Counted from the stretch's first letter, positions 1-8,923 are shown. The stretch is DNA of 64,000 nt from Bellilinea sp040754815 (GCA_040754815.1 JBFMBX010000005.1:124001-188000), one strand, 5' to 3'. Notes: generated by a model from the letters alone, not told the origin. Made by a program: numbers and translations.

Positions 1-1126
1 TGCCGGCGCTGATCGAATCCATGCCGGCGCGGTTGAAGCGCTCGTTCAGGTAAAAAATGGTATCCAGATCGGTGTTGCTCAGCAGCGGGCCGAGCGCGGC
101 AATCGTTTCGTACTCCGGACGGTGAGTTTCGGGGTACTCGCCTTCCAGCGTGTTGATTGCCCCGCAGCCGAGCGGGCAGGCGTAGCAGTGATATTTCCTG
201 CGTTCGGTGCGAATCAGCGCATCGGCACTGATGGCCGCGCTGCGGTAGCCCGCCGGTGTGCCGCGCCAGTTGCGAACGGGCGCATCGCCGGTTTTGACCG
301 CCACCTCGTTGCCGGAGGCTGTTCCCCACTTGCGCATCGGCGGCAGGGTCATCAGGCCGTCCTTGCGGAAGATGGTGGGGCTTTTCGCCATTAGCAGACC
401 GGCAAGCGGCAGCATCCACGAACGCAGGGGCGGCTCGCCTTTGGGCATCAGCCCGGCAACGGCCTTGCTCAGGCGGCGGATTTCTTCCGGCTGCGCGCTG
501 CGGATGGGCTGTGAGCCGTTCAGCACCACCGCTTTCAGGTTCTTGCTGCCCATCACTGCGCCCAGCCCGGAACGGGCGGCAATGCGCCCGCGGTCGTTGA
601 CGATGCCGGCGATCAGCGAGCGCTTTTCTCCGGCGCTACCGATGCAGGCGGCGCGCGCCTTCTGGCCGTGCCGGGCGGTCAAAATTGTCTCGCACTCGAC
701 GGCATCCCTGCCCCACAGGTCGGCTGCGGGTAAAAACTGCACACTTTGACCGTCCACCAGCAAATAGATCGGCTCCGGCGAGATGCCGGCGATGAAAATG
801 CCGTCATAACCGCACTGCTTGATGGCCGGGGCAAAGTTGCCGCCGCAGTTGGAATCGCCCCAGCCGCCGGTCAGCGGCGATTTGCCGACCACCATCCAGC
901 GCCCGGCGAACATGGCGCCTGTGCCCACCAGAATGCCCGCCACGAAGCCGAGGATGTTTTCCGGGCCGAGCGGATCGGCCCCGGCGGGGATGCGTTCCAG
1001 CAGCAGATGCACCCCCAGCCCCACTCCCGCCAGCCTGCGGCGGTAAATTTCATCGGCGATGACCTCTTCCTGCCACGTACGCTCACTCAGGTTGATCCAC
1101 AGAACTTTACCGCAGTAACCGGGCAT
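1..1126 (-). CDS. Aldehyde ferredoxin oxidoreductase (AOR family), C-terminal part outside the window
   Basis: Tungsten/molybdopterin enzyme family that oxidises aldehydes with ferredoxin as acceptor, in the cytoplasm. The first 375 residues are visible, read from ATG 1126 with GGAG just upstream. The N-terminus MPGYCGKVLWINLSE and the later GGWGDSNCGGNFAP segment are characteristic of the AOR N-terminal domain. Near residue 310 a CYACPLGCG motif supplies cysteines expected for the [4Fe-4S] cluster, so the cofactor domain looks intact. Family members are about 600 residues, so roughly 40% lies beyond base 1. It is divergent from dnaN with its own promoter. Subfamily and substrate (AOR, FOR, GOR) cannot be decided from this part. 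Confidence 0.93.
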   Translation of the reverse strand, partial: MPGYCGKVLWINLSERTWQEEVIADEIYRRRLAGVGLGVHLLLERIPAGADPLGPENILGFVAGILVGTGAMFAGRWMVVGKSPLTGGWGDSNCGGNFAPAIKQCGYDGIFIAGISPEPIYLLVDGQSVQFLPAADLWGRDAVECETILTARHGQKARAACIGSAGEKRSLIAGIVNDRGRIAARSGLGAVMGSKNLKAVVLNGSQPIRSAQPEEIRRLSKAVAGLMPKGEPPLRSWMLPLAGLLMAKSPTIFRKDGLMTLPPMRKWGTASGNEVAVKTGDAPVRNWRGTPAGYRSAAISADALIRTERRKYHCYACPLGCGAINTLEGEYPETHRPEYETIAALGPLLSNTDLDTIFYLNERFNRAGMDSISAG

Positions 1127-1161
1127 GGGTACTCCACAATGGATGGACTGATCTCTGCATG

Positions 1162-1191
1162 ATTATAGAGTAACCGGCGGCAGTTATTCAA
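1162..1191 (-). promoter_or_regulatory. Sigma70-type promoter for the AOR gene
   Basis: On the minus strand TTGAAT (1191–1186) and TATAAT (1167–1162) are separated by 18 bp, about 36 bp before the AOR start. Confidence 0.6.
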
Positions 1192-1249
1192 GATTTAAAG
1201 ATCGTTTTACAAAAGAGGCAATCCCCTTTGTGCCGAACCGAAAGGATTC

Positions 1250-1258
1250 TGATATAAT
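1250..1258 (+). promoter_or_regulatory. Extended -10 promoter for dnaN
   Basis: TGATATAAT is an extended -10 element about 32 bp before the dnaN ATG. No good -35 box sits at 17 bp, as is common for extended -10 promoters. Confidence 0.55.
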
Positions 1259-1289
1259 TTCTCTATCCCAATCCTCAGGAGGGCGTTCC

Positions 1290-2417
1290 ATGAAAGCATC
1301 CGTCCAGCAACAACATCTGGCACACGGTTTGTCAATTGTTTCACGGGCGGTTTCGCCGCGCAGCACATTGCCGGTGCTGGCCAATATTCTGATCGCCAGT
1401 GATGACGGCCGGCTGCGTCTTTCGGCGACCAATCTGGAACTGGGGATTACCTGCTGGATCCCGGCAGCCATCGAAGAACCCGGTGCCATCACCGTACCGG
1501 CGCGCACCTTTCAGGATCTGGTCAATACCCTGACCGGTGAGCAGATCGAACTTTCCCTTGACCCGCGCACACAAAGCCTCAAGGTGCGCGGCGGCAGCAG
1601 CACCACCGATATCAAGGGCATTGACGCGCAGGAATTTCCGCCCATCCCCGTGCCGGATCTTTCCGAAGGCGTTAGCCTGAATGTCAACGACTTCAAAGAA
1701 ATGATTCAGCAGGTGGTGTTTGCCGCTTCCACCGATGAAGCGCGCCCCGTTCTGCAGGGCGTGCTGCTGCACATCAAAGAGGATCAGATCACCATGGCGG
1801 CGACAGACGGTTTCCGCATCTCCGTCCGCAAGGGGCTGCTCAGCAACCCGGTGCGGCAGGAACTCTCGGTGATCATCCCGGCGCGGGCGTTGAACGAACT
1901 GGCGCGCATCGCCACCGACGGCGAGCAGATGCTGACCATGAACGTCCCGCCCGGACGCGGGCAGGTGATTTTCCACGTCCGCGATGCCGAACTGGTCTCC
2001 CAGTTGATTGACGGCAATTTTCCCGATTACCGCGCCATCATCCCGCGTTCGTTCAAGACTCACACCGTCCTTTCCACACCCGCTTTCCTCAAAGCCTGCA
2101 AACAGGCCGAGATCATCGCCCGCGAGGGCAACAATGTGGTGCGCCTGAACATCCTGCCGGGCAGCGATGCGCCGGGCGTGGTGGAAGTTTCCGCTCAATC
2201 CGAAGAAACCGGCGCCAGCCAGATTCAGGTGGATGCCAATATCGAGGGCAACCCCCTGCTGATTGCCTTCAATGTCAAATTCCTGCGCGAGGTGCTGGAC
2301 GTGATCAAAACCCCCTCGGTGGCGCTGGAAACCAACCAGAACAACACCCCGGCCACCATCAAGCCCATCGGCGATGATGATTTTGTGCATGTGATCATGC
2401 CGATGCACCTCGGCTGA
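1290..2417 (+). CDS. dnaN: DNA polymerase III subunit beta (sliding clamp)
   Basis: The clamp encircles DNA and tethers the replicative polymerase. At 375 residues it has the usual length and the three repeated clamp domains (about 1–120, 125–250, 255–375). Clamp-like segments include the N-terminal HGLSIVSRAVSPRSTLPVLANI, taken here as its key pattern LSIVSRAV...LPVLANI, the central ISVRKGLL and the C-terminal VIMPMHLG. The start at 1290 is chosen because AGGAGGG precedes it by 6 nt; an upstream in-frame ATG (1230) would place the -10 box inside the gene. No dnaA or recF is adjacent, so the usual dnaA–dnaN–recF order is broken here. A strong terminator follows, so the gene is probably monocistronic. 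Confidence 0.96.
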   Translation: MKASVQQQHLAHGLSIVSRAVSPRSTLPVLANILIASDDGRLRLSATNLELGITCWIPAAIEEPGAITVPARTFQDLVNTLTGEQIELSLDPRTQSLKVRGGSSTTDIKGIDAQEFPPIPVPDLSEGVSLNVNDFKEMIQQVVFAASTDEARPVLQGVLLHIKEDQITMAATDGFRISVRKGLLSNPVRQELSVIIPARALNELARIATDGEQMLTMNVPPGRGQVIFHVRDAELVSQLIDGNFPDYRAIIPRSFKTHTVLSTPAFLKACKQAEIIAREGNNVVRLNILPGSDAPGVVEVSAQSEETGASQIQVDANIEGNPLLIAFNVKFLREVLDVIKTPSVALETNQNNTPATIKPIGDDDFVHVIMPMHLG

Positions 2418-2439
2418 GGTGGAAGCCGAACGTCTCATC

Positions 2440-2470
2440 CTGCGCCTGCCGCCCGGCAGGCGCAGTTTTT
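2440..2470 (+). terminator. Rho-independent terminator of dnaN
   Basis: An 11–12 bp GC-rich stem (arms CTGCGCCTGCC and GGCAGGCGCAG) is followed by TTTTT, starting 23 nt after the dnaN stop. Confidence 0.85.
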
Positions 2471-2538
2471 ACCGCCGGGGCGTGTTCCGCCGGTGCTGCT
2501 GAACGGCGTATCGGCACTCCCCCGGCGTATCACATCGT

Positions 2539-3447
2539 TCAGCGCTGGCGGAAGAGCAGGCGCAAACTGCCGGTAAAGGCCGCTTCCCCCTCACTGCAGG
2601 CGGGGGCTTGCAGGTCGTTGATCGTTTCGCTCAATTCGCCCACCCGCAGGCTGTAAACCACCCCGGCTTGCATGTCAAAATCGGCATAGCCCGCACCGAG
2701 GGATGGCATCAGCCCGGTGTAAAAGGTCTCAATGCCGCCGTCCCACGCCACCGTGATGGCAATGCCCGGCACGGGGTTGCCGCTGCTGTCTTGCACTTCG
2801 ATCATCAGGCGCGGGGGGGTCTGGGCGGTCTCGCAGATGGCGTTCTGCTCCACCAGATCGAACGGCGCGCCGAGCGTGGGCAGGGGGGTGGGCAGCAGGC
2901 GCGGCGTGAAGGTGGGGCGGGGTGTTGGCGGCGGGCTGGTGGGCGTTGGCGGAGGAGTGGCCGTCTGGACGGCCTGATTCAGGTCGAGGGTGGGAAAGGT
3001 TTGCGGTGTACCGGCATTTTCGCCCTCGCCGCCGGGCGGAGCGGTGGGCAGGCCGGCCGGTTGGGTTGACGCCGCGCTCTGCGGGCTGCTCAGCGCCGCC
3101 GCCAGTTCGGCCAGCGCGCGGATATCCGCCTCGCTGCCGCCGTGGGATTGCATCCGCAAAGCCTGATCGGCAAGGGTTTGCGGCATGGCACTATCCCGCA
3201 GCAGCCCAAGCCGCGCGCGGGCGCGTTCCAGATTCTGGTCGGCCTGAAAAGCACGGGCGATCAACAGGCGGTAGGCGTCTTTTTCCTCTTCCCCCAGCAG
3301 GAAAGGTGAAGTATCCACCACCTGCACCGGCGCAATGACCAGCGAAATCAGCAGCCCCAAAAGCAAGCCGATCACCAGACCGGTCAGCAGGTAGAGCGGC
3401 GGTTGGCGCGGGGCTTCGTCTTCCTCGTAATACTCGTCCTCGATCAT
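2539..3447 (-). CDS. Membrane-anchored protein with Pro/Thr-rich linker, function unknown
   Basis: 302 residues. An acidic N-terminus (MIEDEYYEEDEAPR) is followed by one transmembrane helix at about residues 19–43. A helical segment (about 55–120) resembles part of the preceding protein in character. A linker rich in Pro and Thr spans about 140–190. A C-terminal beta-rich domain includes DSSGNPVPGIAITVAWDGG, which looks like an Ig-like fold that would sit outside the membrane. It overlaps the upstream gene by 4 nt (ATGA), so the two are probably translationally coupled. No enzymatic motif is visible. Confidence 0.8.
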   Translation of the reverse strand: MIEDEYYEEDEAPRQPPLYLLTGLVIGLLLGLLISLVIAPVQVVDTSPFLLGEEEKDAYRLLIARAFQADQNLERARARLGLLRDSAMPQTLADQALRMQSHGGSEADIRALAELAAALSSPQSAASTQPAGLPTAPPGGEGENAGTPQTFPTLDLNQAVQTATPPPTPTSPPPTPRPTFTPRLLPTPLPTLGAPFDLVEQNAICETAQTPPRLMIEVQDSSGNPVPGIAITVAWDGGIETFYTGLMPSLGAGYADFDMQAGVVYSLRVGELSETINDLQAPACSEGEAAFTGSLRLLFRQR

Positions 3448-3809
3448 GGCTCGGCGGTGGGGGTTAGGGATGGCAGGCCTTTTTGCAGGCCCTGAAACAG
3501 AGCGGCCAGGGTTTCGATATCACTGCGGGCATAACCCAATTGCTGGCCGGTCAGAATGGCCTGCTGAATGATGCGCAGCGGCGGCGTATCTTCCAGCGCC
3601 GTCAGCCGTTCCAGCGCTGCGGTAAGGTCGCCGTCCTGCCGGTAAATTTCGGCGGTCATCAGCACATAATCGGCTTTGTAGTCGGCGCGCAGGGTGTGCA
3701 GCGGAAAACCGCTGGTCTGGGCGGGGTGCAATCCCCAGCCGTAGAAGATGCCGGCCGCCGCCCCCACCCCGATCATGATCACGAACCAGATCAATCGCCG
3801 TAAGCGCAA
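3444..3809 (-). CDS. Small single-pass membrane protein, function unknown
   Basis: 121 residues with an N-terminal transmembrane helix (about 6–26, after MRLRRLIW) and a soluble helical domain that includes DYVLMTAEIYRQDGDL and resembles a TPR-like pair of helices. It is the first gene of a two-gene unit with the linker protein downstream (4-nt overlap). It starts 4 bp after the hutU stop, so all three may share the hutU transcript. The two membrane proteins have similar helical segments and may form an envelope complex; that is inference only. Confidence 0.75.
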   Translation of the reverse strand: MRLRRLIWFVIMIGVGAAAGIFYGWGLHPAQTSGFPLHTLRADYKADYVLMTAEIYRQDGDLTAALERLTALEDTPPLRIIQQAILTGQQLGYARSDIETLAALFQGLQKGLPSLTPTAEP

Positions 3810-3813
3810 CGGA

Positions 3814-5469
3814 TCACCCCTTCAACATCGGCATGCGGATGCCGCGCTGCTTTGCGGTTTGAACGGCCAGCGGGTAACCGGCATCGGCGTGGCGCACCAC
3901 CCCCATGCCGGGGTCGGTGGTCAGCACCCGTTCCAGGCGGCGGGCGGCGGCTTCCGTGCCGTCCGCCACAATCACCATGCCGGCGTGCTGGCTGAAGCCG
4001 ATGCCCACCCCGCCGCCGTGGTGGAAAGAAACCCACGTCGCGCCGCCGGCGGTGTTGATCAGCGCGTTGAGGATCGGCCAGTCGGAGATGGCATCGCTGC
4101 CATCCAGCATGGCTTCGGTTTCGCGGTTGGGCGAGGCCACCGAACCGGCGTCCAGATGGTCGCGCCCGATGACGATGGGCGCTTTGAGGATGCCCTGCGC
4201 CACCATCTCGTTGAATTTGAGGCCGGCGCGGGCACGTTCGCCGTAACCCAGCCAGCAAATGCGCGCCGGCAGGCCCTGGAAGGGCACTTTTTCGCGCGCC
4301 ATTTTCAGCCAGCGGTGCAGGTGTTCATCCTCGGGGAAGAGTTCCATCACGGCTTCATCCGTGCGGTAAATATCTTCGGGGTCGCCGGAGAGAGCCACCC
4401 AGCGGAACGGCCCTTTTCCCTCGCAGAACAGCGGGCGGATGTAGGCCGGCACGAAGCCGGGGAAATTGAAGGCGTCTTTCACGCCGCGGTCAAAAGCGCG
4501 CTGGCGCAGGTTGTTGCCGTAATCGAACACCTCGGCGCCGCGGCGCTGAAATTCCAGCATAGCCTGCACATGGCGCGCCATCGAATCGAGCGCGCGGCGG
4601 GCATATTCCTGCGGGTCGCGGCGGCGCAGTTCTTCGGCCTGCTCCACGCTCAGCCCGCTGGGTACGTAACTGAGCACATCGTGAGCGGGGGTCTGGTCGG
4701 TGACCACATCGGGGGTGATGCCGCGGGCGGCCAGTTCGGGGTAGATATCGGCCGCGTTGGCAATCAGTCCGATGGAACGCGGTTTGCCCTGCCGCTGGTA
4801 CTCTTCCACCAGCGTCATGGCCTCTTCCAGCGTGTCCACCACCTCATCCACATAGCCAATTTCCTGCCGGCGGCGGGCGCGGGCCGGGTCAACCTCCACA
4901 ATCAAGCCGACGCCCTCGTTCATGGTAATGGCCAGCGGCTGAGCGCCGCCCATGCCGCCCAGTCCGGCGGTCAGCACGAATTTGCCTTTGAGCGATGGCC
5001 AGCCCTTCTGCGCCGCCAGCGAGGCCAGTGTTTCGTAAGTGCCCTGCAAGATGCCCTGCGTGCCGATATAAATCCATGAACCGGCGGTCATCTGCCCGTA
5101 CATGATCAGCCCCCGTGCGGCCAGTTCGTCAAAATGTTCCTGCGTGGCCCAGTGCGGGACAAGGTTGGAGTTGGCGATCAGCACCCGCGGCGCATCGGGG
5201 TGCGATTTGAACACCGCCACCGGTTTGCCGGACTGCACCAGCAGGGTTTCGTCATCCTCCAGCGTGCGCAGGGTTTCCAGAATGGCATCGAACGCCTCCC
5301 AGTTGCGGGCGGCCTGACCGCGCCCGCCGTAAACCACCAGATCCTGCGGGCGTTCGGCCACTTCGGGGTCGAGGTTGTTCTGAATCATGCGGTAAGCGGC
5401 TTCGGTCAGCCACGATTTACAGGTCAACTGCGTACCGCGCGGGGCGCGCACCACACGAGCACCAGCCAT
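3814..5469 (-). CDS. hutU: Urocanate hydratase
   Basis: Converts urocanate to 4-imidazolone-5-propionate in histidine degradation, using tightly bound NAD+ as electrophile. The 551 residues match the family length of about 550–560. The NAD-binding GLGGMGGAQPLA motif is at residues 169–180, and QMTAGSWIYIGTQGILQGTY and the FCEGKGPFRWVALSGDP region are highly typical. Start 5469 is chosen for the GGAGG 7–8 nt upstream; an in-frame ATG 12 codons earlier lacks a ribosome site. No other hut genes are adjacent, so the pathway must be completed elsewhere. Two small membrane protein genes follow closely downstream. Confidence 0.97.
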   Translation of the reverse strand: MAGARVVRAPRGTQLTCKSWLTEAAYRMIQNNLDPEVAERPQDLVVYGGRGQAARNWEAFDAILETLRTLEDDETLLVQSGKPVAVFKSHPDAPRVLIANSNLVPHWATQEHFDELAARGLIMYGQMTAGSWIYIGTQGILQGTYETLASLAAQKGWPSLKGKFVLTAGLGGMGGAQPLAITMNEGVGLIVEVDPARARRRQEIGYVDEVVDTLEEAMTLVEEYQRQGKPRSIGLIANAADIYPELAARGITPDVVTDQTPAHDVLSYVPSGLSVEQAEELRRRDPQEYARRALDSMARHVQAMLEFQRRGAEVFDYGNNLRQRAFDRGVKDAFNFPGFVPAYIRPLFCEGKGPFRWVALSGDPEDIYRTDEAVMELFPEDEHLHRWLKMAREKVPFQGLPARICWLGYGERARAGLKFNEMVAQGILKAPIVIGRDHLDAGSVASPNRETEAMLDGSDAISDWPILNALINTAGGATWVSFHHGGGVGIGFSQHAGMVIVADGTEAAARRLERVLTTDPGMGVVRHADAGYPLAVQTAKQRGIRMPMLKG

Positions 5470-5562
5470 AAACCACCTCCGGGGGGTAAGGTAATGGAAA
5501 TCCATCAGGGGGACTATGGTTATTTTACAACAAATCTCACGAAAAACCGGTTTTCATGCCCG

Positions 5563-5586
5563 TTTCTTTGACGCAGGTCAAAGAAA
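5563..5586. promoter_or_regulatory. Perfect CRP/FNR-type palindrome in the hutU / hemerythrin intergenic region
   Basis: Two perfectly complementary 10-nt arms (TTTCTTTGAC and GTCAAAGAAA) are separated by GCAG. The core TTGAC-N4-GTCAA fits the CRP/FNR/DNR family consensus. It lies 76 bp before the hemerythrin/PAS gene. If the TATAAA at 5626–5631 is the -10 box, the centre is near -63, the usual place for a class I activator. It could also act on hutU in the other direction. Confidence 0.6.
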
Positions 5587-5661
5587 TAGCGCCGGGGGGA
5601 TGGTAAGATTTTTGATGAAAAACATTATAAATTTCATCTTATTTGGAAGGAATAACAACCC

Positions 5662-6918
5662 ATGAGTGAACTGATCAACAACCGCCAGCAGCGCATCGAA
5701 ATCATGAAAACCATGATCCGCCGGCTGCATCAGGGCGTTGCCGAAGAACAGGTGCAGAAACAGCTGGAAACCCTGCTGGATGAAGCCGATTACAGCGATG
5801 TCTTTTTGATGGAAATGCAGTTAATTCAGGAAGGCATCCCCGCCCAAGCAATTCAGGAATTGTGCGATACCCACACCCGCGTGCTGAAAAAGCACCTCGA
5901 CCTGCAGGAAACCCCCGAAACCATCCCCGGTCATCCGGTGCACACTTTCGTTCAGGAAAACCGCGAACTGACCCGCACCACCGCGCAGATCCGCCACTGG
6001 ATGCGCAGGATCGAATCCCTGCCGCCGGAGGCGGATGCCTCGCCGATGATGGAATCCATCCATGTGCTGCTGAACGCGCTGATGGATGTGGAAAAACACT
6101 ACCGCCGCAAGGAAAACCTGCTCTTTCCCTACTTCGAAAAGAACAATCTGCACGGGCCGCCAACGGTGATGTGGGGCAAGCACGATGAAGCCCGCCGCCT
6201 GCTGAAAGGGGCACTGGAAGGCCTGCAGCAGGTCAGCACATTCACTGCCGCCGAAGCGCAGGCTTACAATCTTTTTGCGGTTGCGCCCGCCGTTGAAGCC
6301 ATAGACGAGATGATTTACAAAGAAGAGAAGATCCTCTTCCCCACCGCACTCGATTTGCTCACCGAGCAGGATTGGTATGAAATTTACCTGCAAAGCGATG
6401 AATACGGTTACTGCCTGTATGCCCCGCAATTCGAGTGGACACCCGAAGGCGGCATTCACAAAGAAATCCGCAAACCGCTCGCTCAGGATGGGCGCATTCA
6501 AATGCCGACCGGCAGTTTTCGGCTGGAAGAATTGATTCAGGTTTTCAAGACCCTGCCGTTCGACATCACCTTTGTGGATAAGGACGACACCGTGCGCTAC
6601 TTCAGCCCCGGCAAGGCGCGCATTTTCTCCCGCTCCCGCGCCATTTTGGGGCGCAAAGTGCAGTACTGTCACCCGCCCAAGAGCGTGCACATCGTCAACC
6701 GGATCGTGCGCGACTTCAAGGAAGGCAAACACGACCGCGCACGCTTCTGGATCAACCTGCACGGGCGGCTGGTGTATATCGTCTATTACGCCGTGCGCAG
6801 CGATGAGGGCGAATATCTCGGCACGCTGGAAGTGACTCAGGACCTCAGCGAAGTGCGCGCGCTGGAAGGCGAACGGCGGCTGCTGGAATACGACAGCCTG
6901 CCTGTTGAAGCCGTATGA
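5662..6918 (+). CDS. DUF438 / hemerythrin-like / PAS domain protein
   Basis: 418 residues in three parts. A DUF438 N-terminal domain covers about 1–90. A hemerythrin-like four-helix bundle covers about 95–245 with His/Glu ligands (HVLLNALMDVEKHYRRKENLLFPYFE pattern, then WGKHDE and EEKILFP). A PAS domain covers about 290–400 (FDITFVDKDDTVRYFSPG). Hemerythrin-like domains bind O2 or NO at a di-iron centre, and PAS domains sense ligands or redox state, so a cytoplasmic gas or redox sensor is likely. GGAAGGA precedes the ATG. The next gene is 10 bp downstream (DUF1858/DUF2249 type), a pairing common in nitrosative-stress or anaerobic operons. An FNR-like palindrome lies upstream. Confidence 0.9.
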   Translation: MSELINNRQQRIEIMKTMIRRLHQGVAEEQVQKQLETLLDEADYSDVFLMEMQLIQEGIPAQAIQELCDTHTRVLKKHLDLQETPETIPGHPVHTFVQENRELTRTTAQIRHWMRRIESLPPEADASPMMESIHVLLNALMDVEKHYRRKENLLFPYFEKNNLHGPPTVMWGKHDEARRLLKGALEGLQQVSTFTAAEAQAYNLFAVAPAVEAIDEMIYKEEKILFPTALDLLTEQDWYEIYLQSDEYGYCLYAPQFEWTPEGGIHKEIRKPLAQDGRIQMPTGSFRLEELIQVFKTLPFDITFVDKDDTVRYFSPGKARIFSRSRAILGRKVQYCHPPKSVHIVNRIVRDFKEGKHDRARFWINLHGRLVYIVYYAVRSDEGEYLGTLEVTQDLSEVRALEGERRLLEYDSLPVEAV

Positions 6919-6928
6919 GGAGACAGCG

Positions 6929-7453
6929 ATGGAGATTACCCCGCAGAGCAAGATTCACGATCTCTTGACTCACTTTCCTCAGTTAGAGGAAGAAATCATC
7001 CGCACCGCGCCGCCGTTCGAAAACCTGCGCAACCCCCTGCTGCGCCGCACGGTGACGCGGCTGACCACGCTGGAACAGGCCGCCCGCATCGGCGGGGTGA
7101 ACGCGCTGGAATGGGTGAACCACCTGCGCCGGCTGGCCGGGCAGGCCGAATTGACCGCCGGGGCAGAAACGGCCGTGCCGGACGATCTTCCCCCCGCCTC
7201 ACCCGCCGATCCCCCCTGGGTGCAGGCAGAGCCGCAGTTTGTGGTGGACGGCACGCAACTGCTGGCGCGCGGTGAAGTGCCGCTCAACCACATCAACCGG
7301 CTGCTCCCTCAACTGGAAGCGGGCCGCTGCATTCTGCTGATAACGAACTTCGAGCCGCAGCCGATGATCGAGGCGATGCAAAAACAAAACCGCCGCGTCT
7401 TTCATAAACGGGATGAAAGCAAAGCGGGGCGGCATTTGACCTATATTCAGTGA
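6929..7453 (+). CDS. DUF1858 plus DUF2249 domain protein
   Basis: 174 residues. The N-terminal half (about 5–70: PQSKIHDLLTHFPQLEEEI onward) is the DUF1858 domain found with hemerythrin and RIC-type proteins. The C-terminal half (about 95–170), with LLPQLEAGRCILLITNFEPQPMIEAM as its core, matches the DUF2249/TusA-like fold. Start 6929 has GAGGAGA ten bases upstream; an earlier in-frame ATG overlaps the previous gene. It forms an operon with the hemerythrin/PAS gene, so a shared role in oxygen or nitric oxide response is inferred. The precise function is unknown. Confidence 0.82.
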   Translation: MEITPQSKIHDLLTHFPQLEEEIIRTAPPFENLRNPLLRRTVTRLTTLEQAARIGGVNALEWVNHLRRLAGQAELTAGAETAVPDDLPPASPADPPWVQAEPQFVVDGTQLLARGEVPLNHINRLLPQLEAGRCILLITNFEPQPMIEAMQKQNRRVFHKRDESKAGRHLTYIQ

Positions 7454-7523
7454 TCCTGCCGCCCCTGCCGGGATGACGGCCGGGGAGTGTGCCACGGCCG
7501 GATCGGCTTATTTGCGCTCATCC

Positions 7524-8870
7524 TCATGGGGCGCGCCGCAGAGCGGCAGCCAGAGCATGCGCCCCCAGCCCCTCGGCCTGCGCCAGCCGTTCCGCCAGCG
7601 GGCTGAGACGCTGCACCGCCGTGCGGTTGAGCCCCACCAGACTGATGATCCTGACAAAATCCCACACATTGAGCGGCGAGGCAAAACGCGCCGATCCGCC
7701 GGTGGGCATGACATGACTCGGCCCGGCGATGTAATCGCCCATCACTTCGCACGAATCCTCATCCAGAAACACGCCCCCGGCATTGCGAATTTTGGGCAGC
7801 CAGTCCCAGCCGTTCTGCACCACCAGGTTGAGGTGTTCCGGGGCAAAGGCATTGCACAGTTCAACGGCCTCGTCCACATCGCGGGTGATCACCGCTCCGC
7901 CGCGCCCTGCTAGCGAGGCGCGGATGATTTCGGCGCGGTTGAGCGGGCCGGCGGCATCCTGCGCCAGCAGGGCTTCCACTTCGGCAGAAACCGCCTCGGC
8001 CAGCCGGCGCGAGGGGGTCAGCAGCAGGGCGGTGGCCAGCGGGTCATGCTCGGCCTGTGCCAGCAGGTCGGCGGCCACCCGGCGCGGGTTTGCGCTCTCA
8101 TCGGCGATGATTACCGTTTCGGTCGGTCCGGCCAGTCCCTCGATACCCACCACGCCAAAAACCTGCCGTTTGGCAAGGGTGGCGAACAAACCCCCTGCGC
8201 CGACAATTTTATCCACCGCCGGCAGGGCGGGTGTGCCAAACGCCATGGCGGCAATGGCCTGCGCTCCGCCCACGCGAAAGAGGGCATCCACCTCGGCCAG
8301 CGCACAGGCCGCCAGAATGACAGAGTTGATCTGCCCATCCCGGCCGGGCGGCGTGCAGACGATCACCTGTTTTACTCCCGCAACGCGCGCCGGAATGACC
8401 GACATCAGCACCGAAGAGGGCAGCGGCGCGCTGCCGCCCGGTACATAGACACCCACCCGTTCGATGGGACGAATCAACTGTCCCAGCGTGCCTTCTTCAT
8501 TCTGCTCAATCCACGAAAGGGCCGGCTGGTGGCGGTGAAATTCGCGGATGCGCCTTGCGGCCGTTTCCAGCGCGGCGCGCAGGTCGGCGGGCAGGGAGTG
8601 CAGTGCGCGCCAACATTCCTCCGGCGCTACCTGCAAACCGTCGGAAAGGTCGGCGCCGTCCAGTTTTGCCGTCCATTCGCGCAGGGCTTCGTCACCGCGC
8701 CGGCGCACATCCTGCAAAATGCGCGCCACCGCCTGCTCCGCGGTCAGCGGTTCGCCGAACAGGCTGATGATGCGCTGCTGAACGGCCGGGGGCAGGTCGG
8801 TTTCATCGGGCGGGCGGCGGCGCAAAAGCGTCTGCCGGGCGGTTTGGGAATCGAGGATTTTCAGGAACAT
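7524..8870 (-). CDS. hisD: Histidinol dehydrogenase
   Basis: Catalyses the last two steps of histidine synthesis, L-histidinol to L-histidine, with 2 NAD+ and Zn2+. The 448 residues match the family size of 425–445. Typical signatures are YVPGGSAPLPSSVLM, GVKQVIVCTPP, GPTETVIIADESANP, the QAEHDP histidine and the APEHLNL histidine near the C-terminus. GGAGG precedes the ATG by 7 nt. It stands alone: the next gene downstream is convergent and no other his gene is adjacent. It is preceded on the same strand by a His-rich leader ORF and an overlapping terminator, so expression is probably controlled by histidyl-tRNA charging. Confidence 0.97.
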   Translation of the reverse strand: MFLKILDSQTARQTLLRRRPPDETDLPPAVQQRIISLFGEPLTAEQAVARILQDVRRRGDEALREWTAKLDGADLSDGLQVAPEECWRALHSLPADLRAALETAARRIREFHRHQPALSWIEQNEEGTLGQLIRPIERVGVYVPGGSAPLPSSVLMSVIPARVAGVKQVIVCTPPGRDGQINSVILAACALAEVDALFRVGGAQAIAAMAFGTPALPAVDKIVGAGGLFATLAKRQVFGVVGIEGLAGPTETVIIADESANPRRVAADLLAQAEHDPLATALLLTPSRRLAEAVSAEVEALLAQDAAGPLNRAEIIRASLAGRGGAVITRDVDEAVELCNAFAPEHLNLVVQNGWDWLPKIRNAGGVFLDEDSCEVMGDYIAGPSHVMPTGGSARFASPLNVWDFVRIISLVGLNRTAVQRLSPLAERLAQAEGLGAHALAAALRRAP

Positions 8871-8887
8871 GAGTCAACCTCCACATC

Positions 8888-8923
8888 AAAAAATAAAAAA
8901 AAGTCCCCCGCAGCACGGGGGAC
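8888..8923 (-). terminator. Attenuator terminator of hisD
   Basis: On the minus strand an 8-bp stem (GTCCCCCG/CGGGGGAC, loop of 5 nt) is followed by eight T, an A and six T, and ends just before the hisD ribosome site. The 5' arm and loop (8910–8918, read CCGTGCTGC) can instead pair over 9 bp, with one G-U, with GCGGCACGG at 8985–8977 in the leader ORF. That segment can in turn pair with GCCGTCCGC at 8997–8989. The terminator and antiterminator are therefore mutually exclusive. Confidence 0.88.

Noticed and set aside
1341..2438. Long open frame antisense to dnaN (365 codons)
   Set aside because: Composition is a mirror of the high-GC clamp gene, with His/Gly-rich low-complexity protein and no ribosome site. 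Similar long antisense frames occur opposite most genes here.
6573..6581. Perfect DnaA box TGTGGATAA
   Set aside because: It is single and lies inside the PAS-coding region; an origin would show a cluster with AT-rich DNA nearby.
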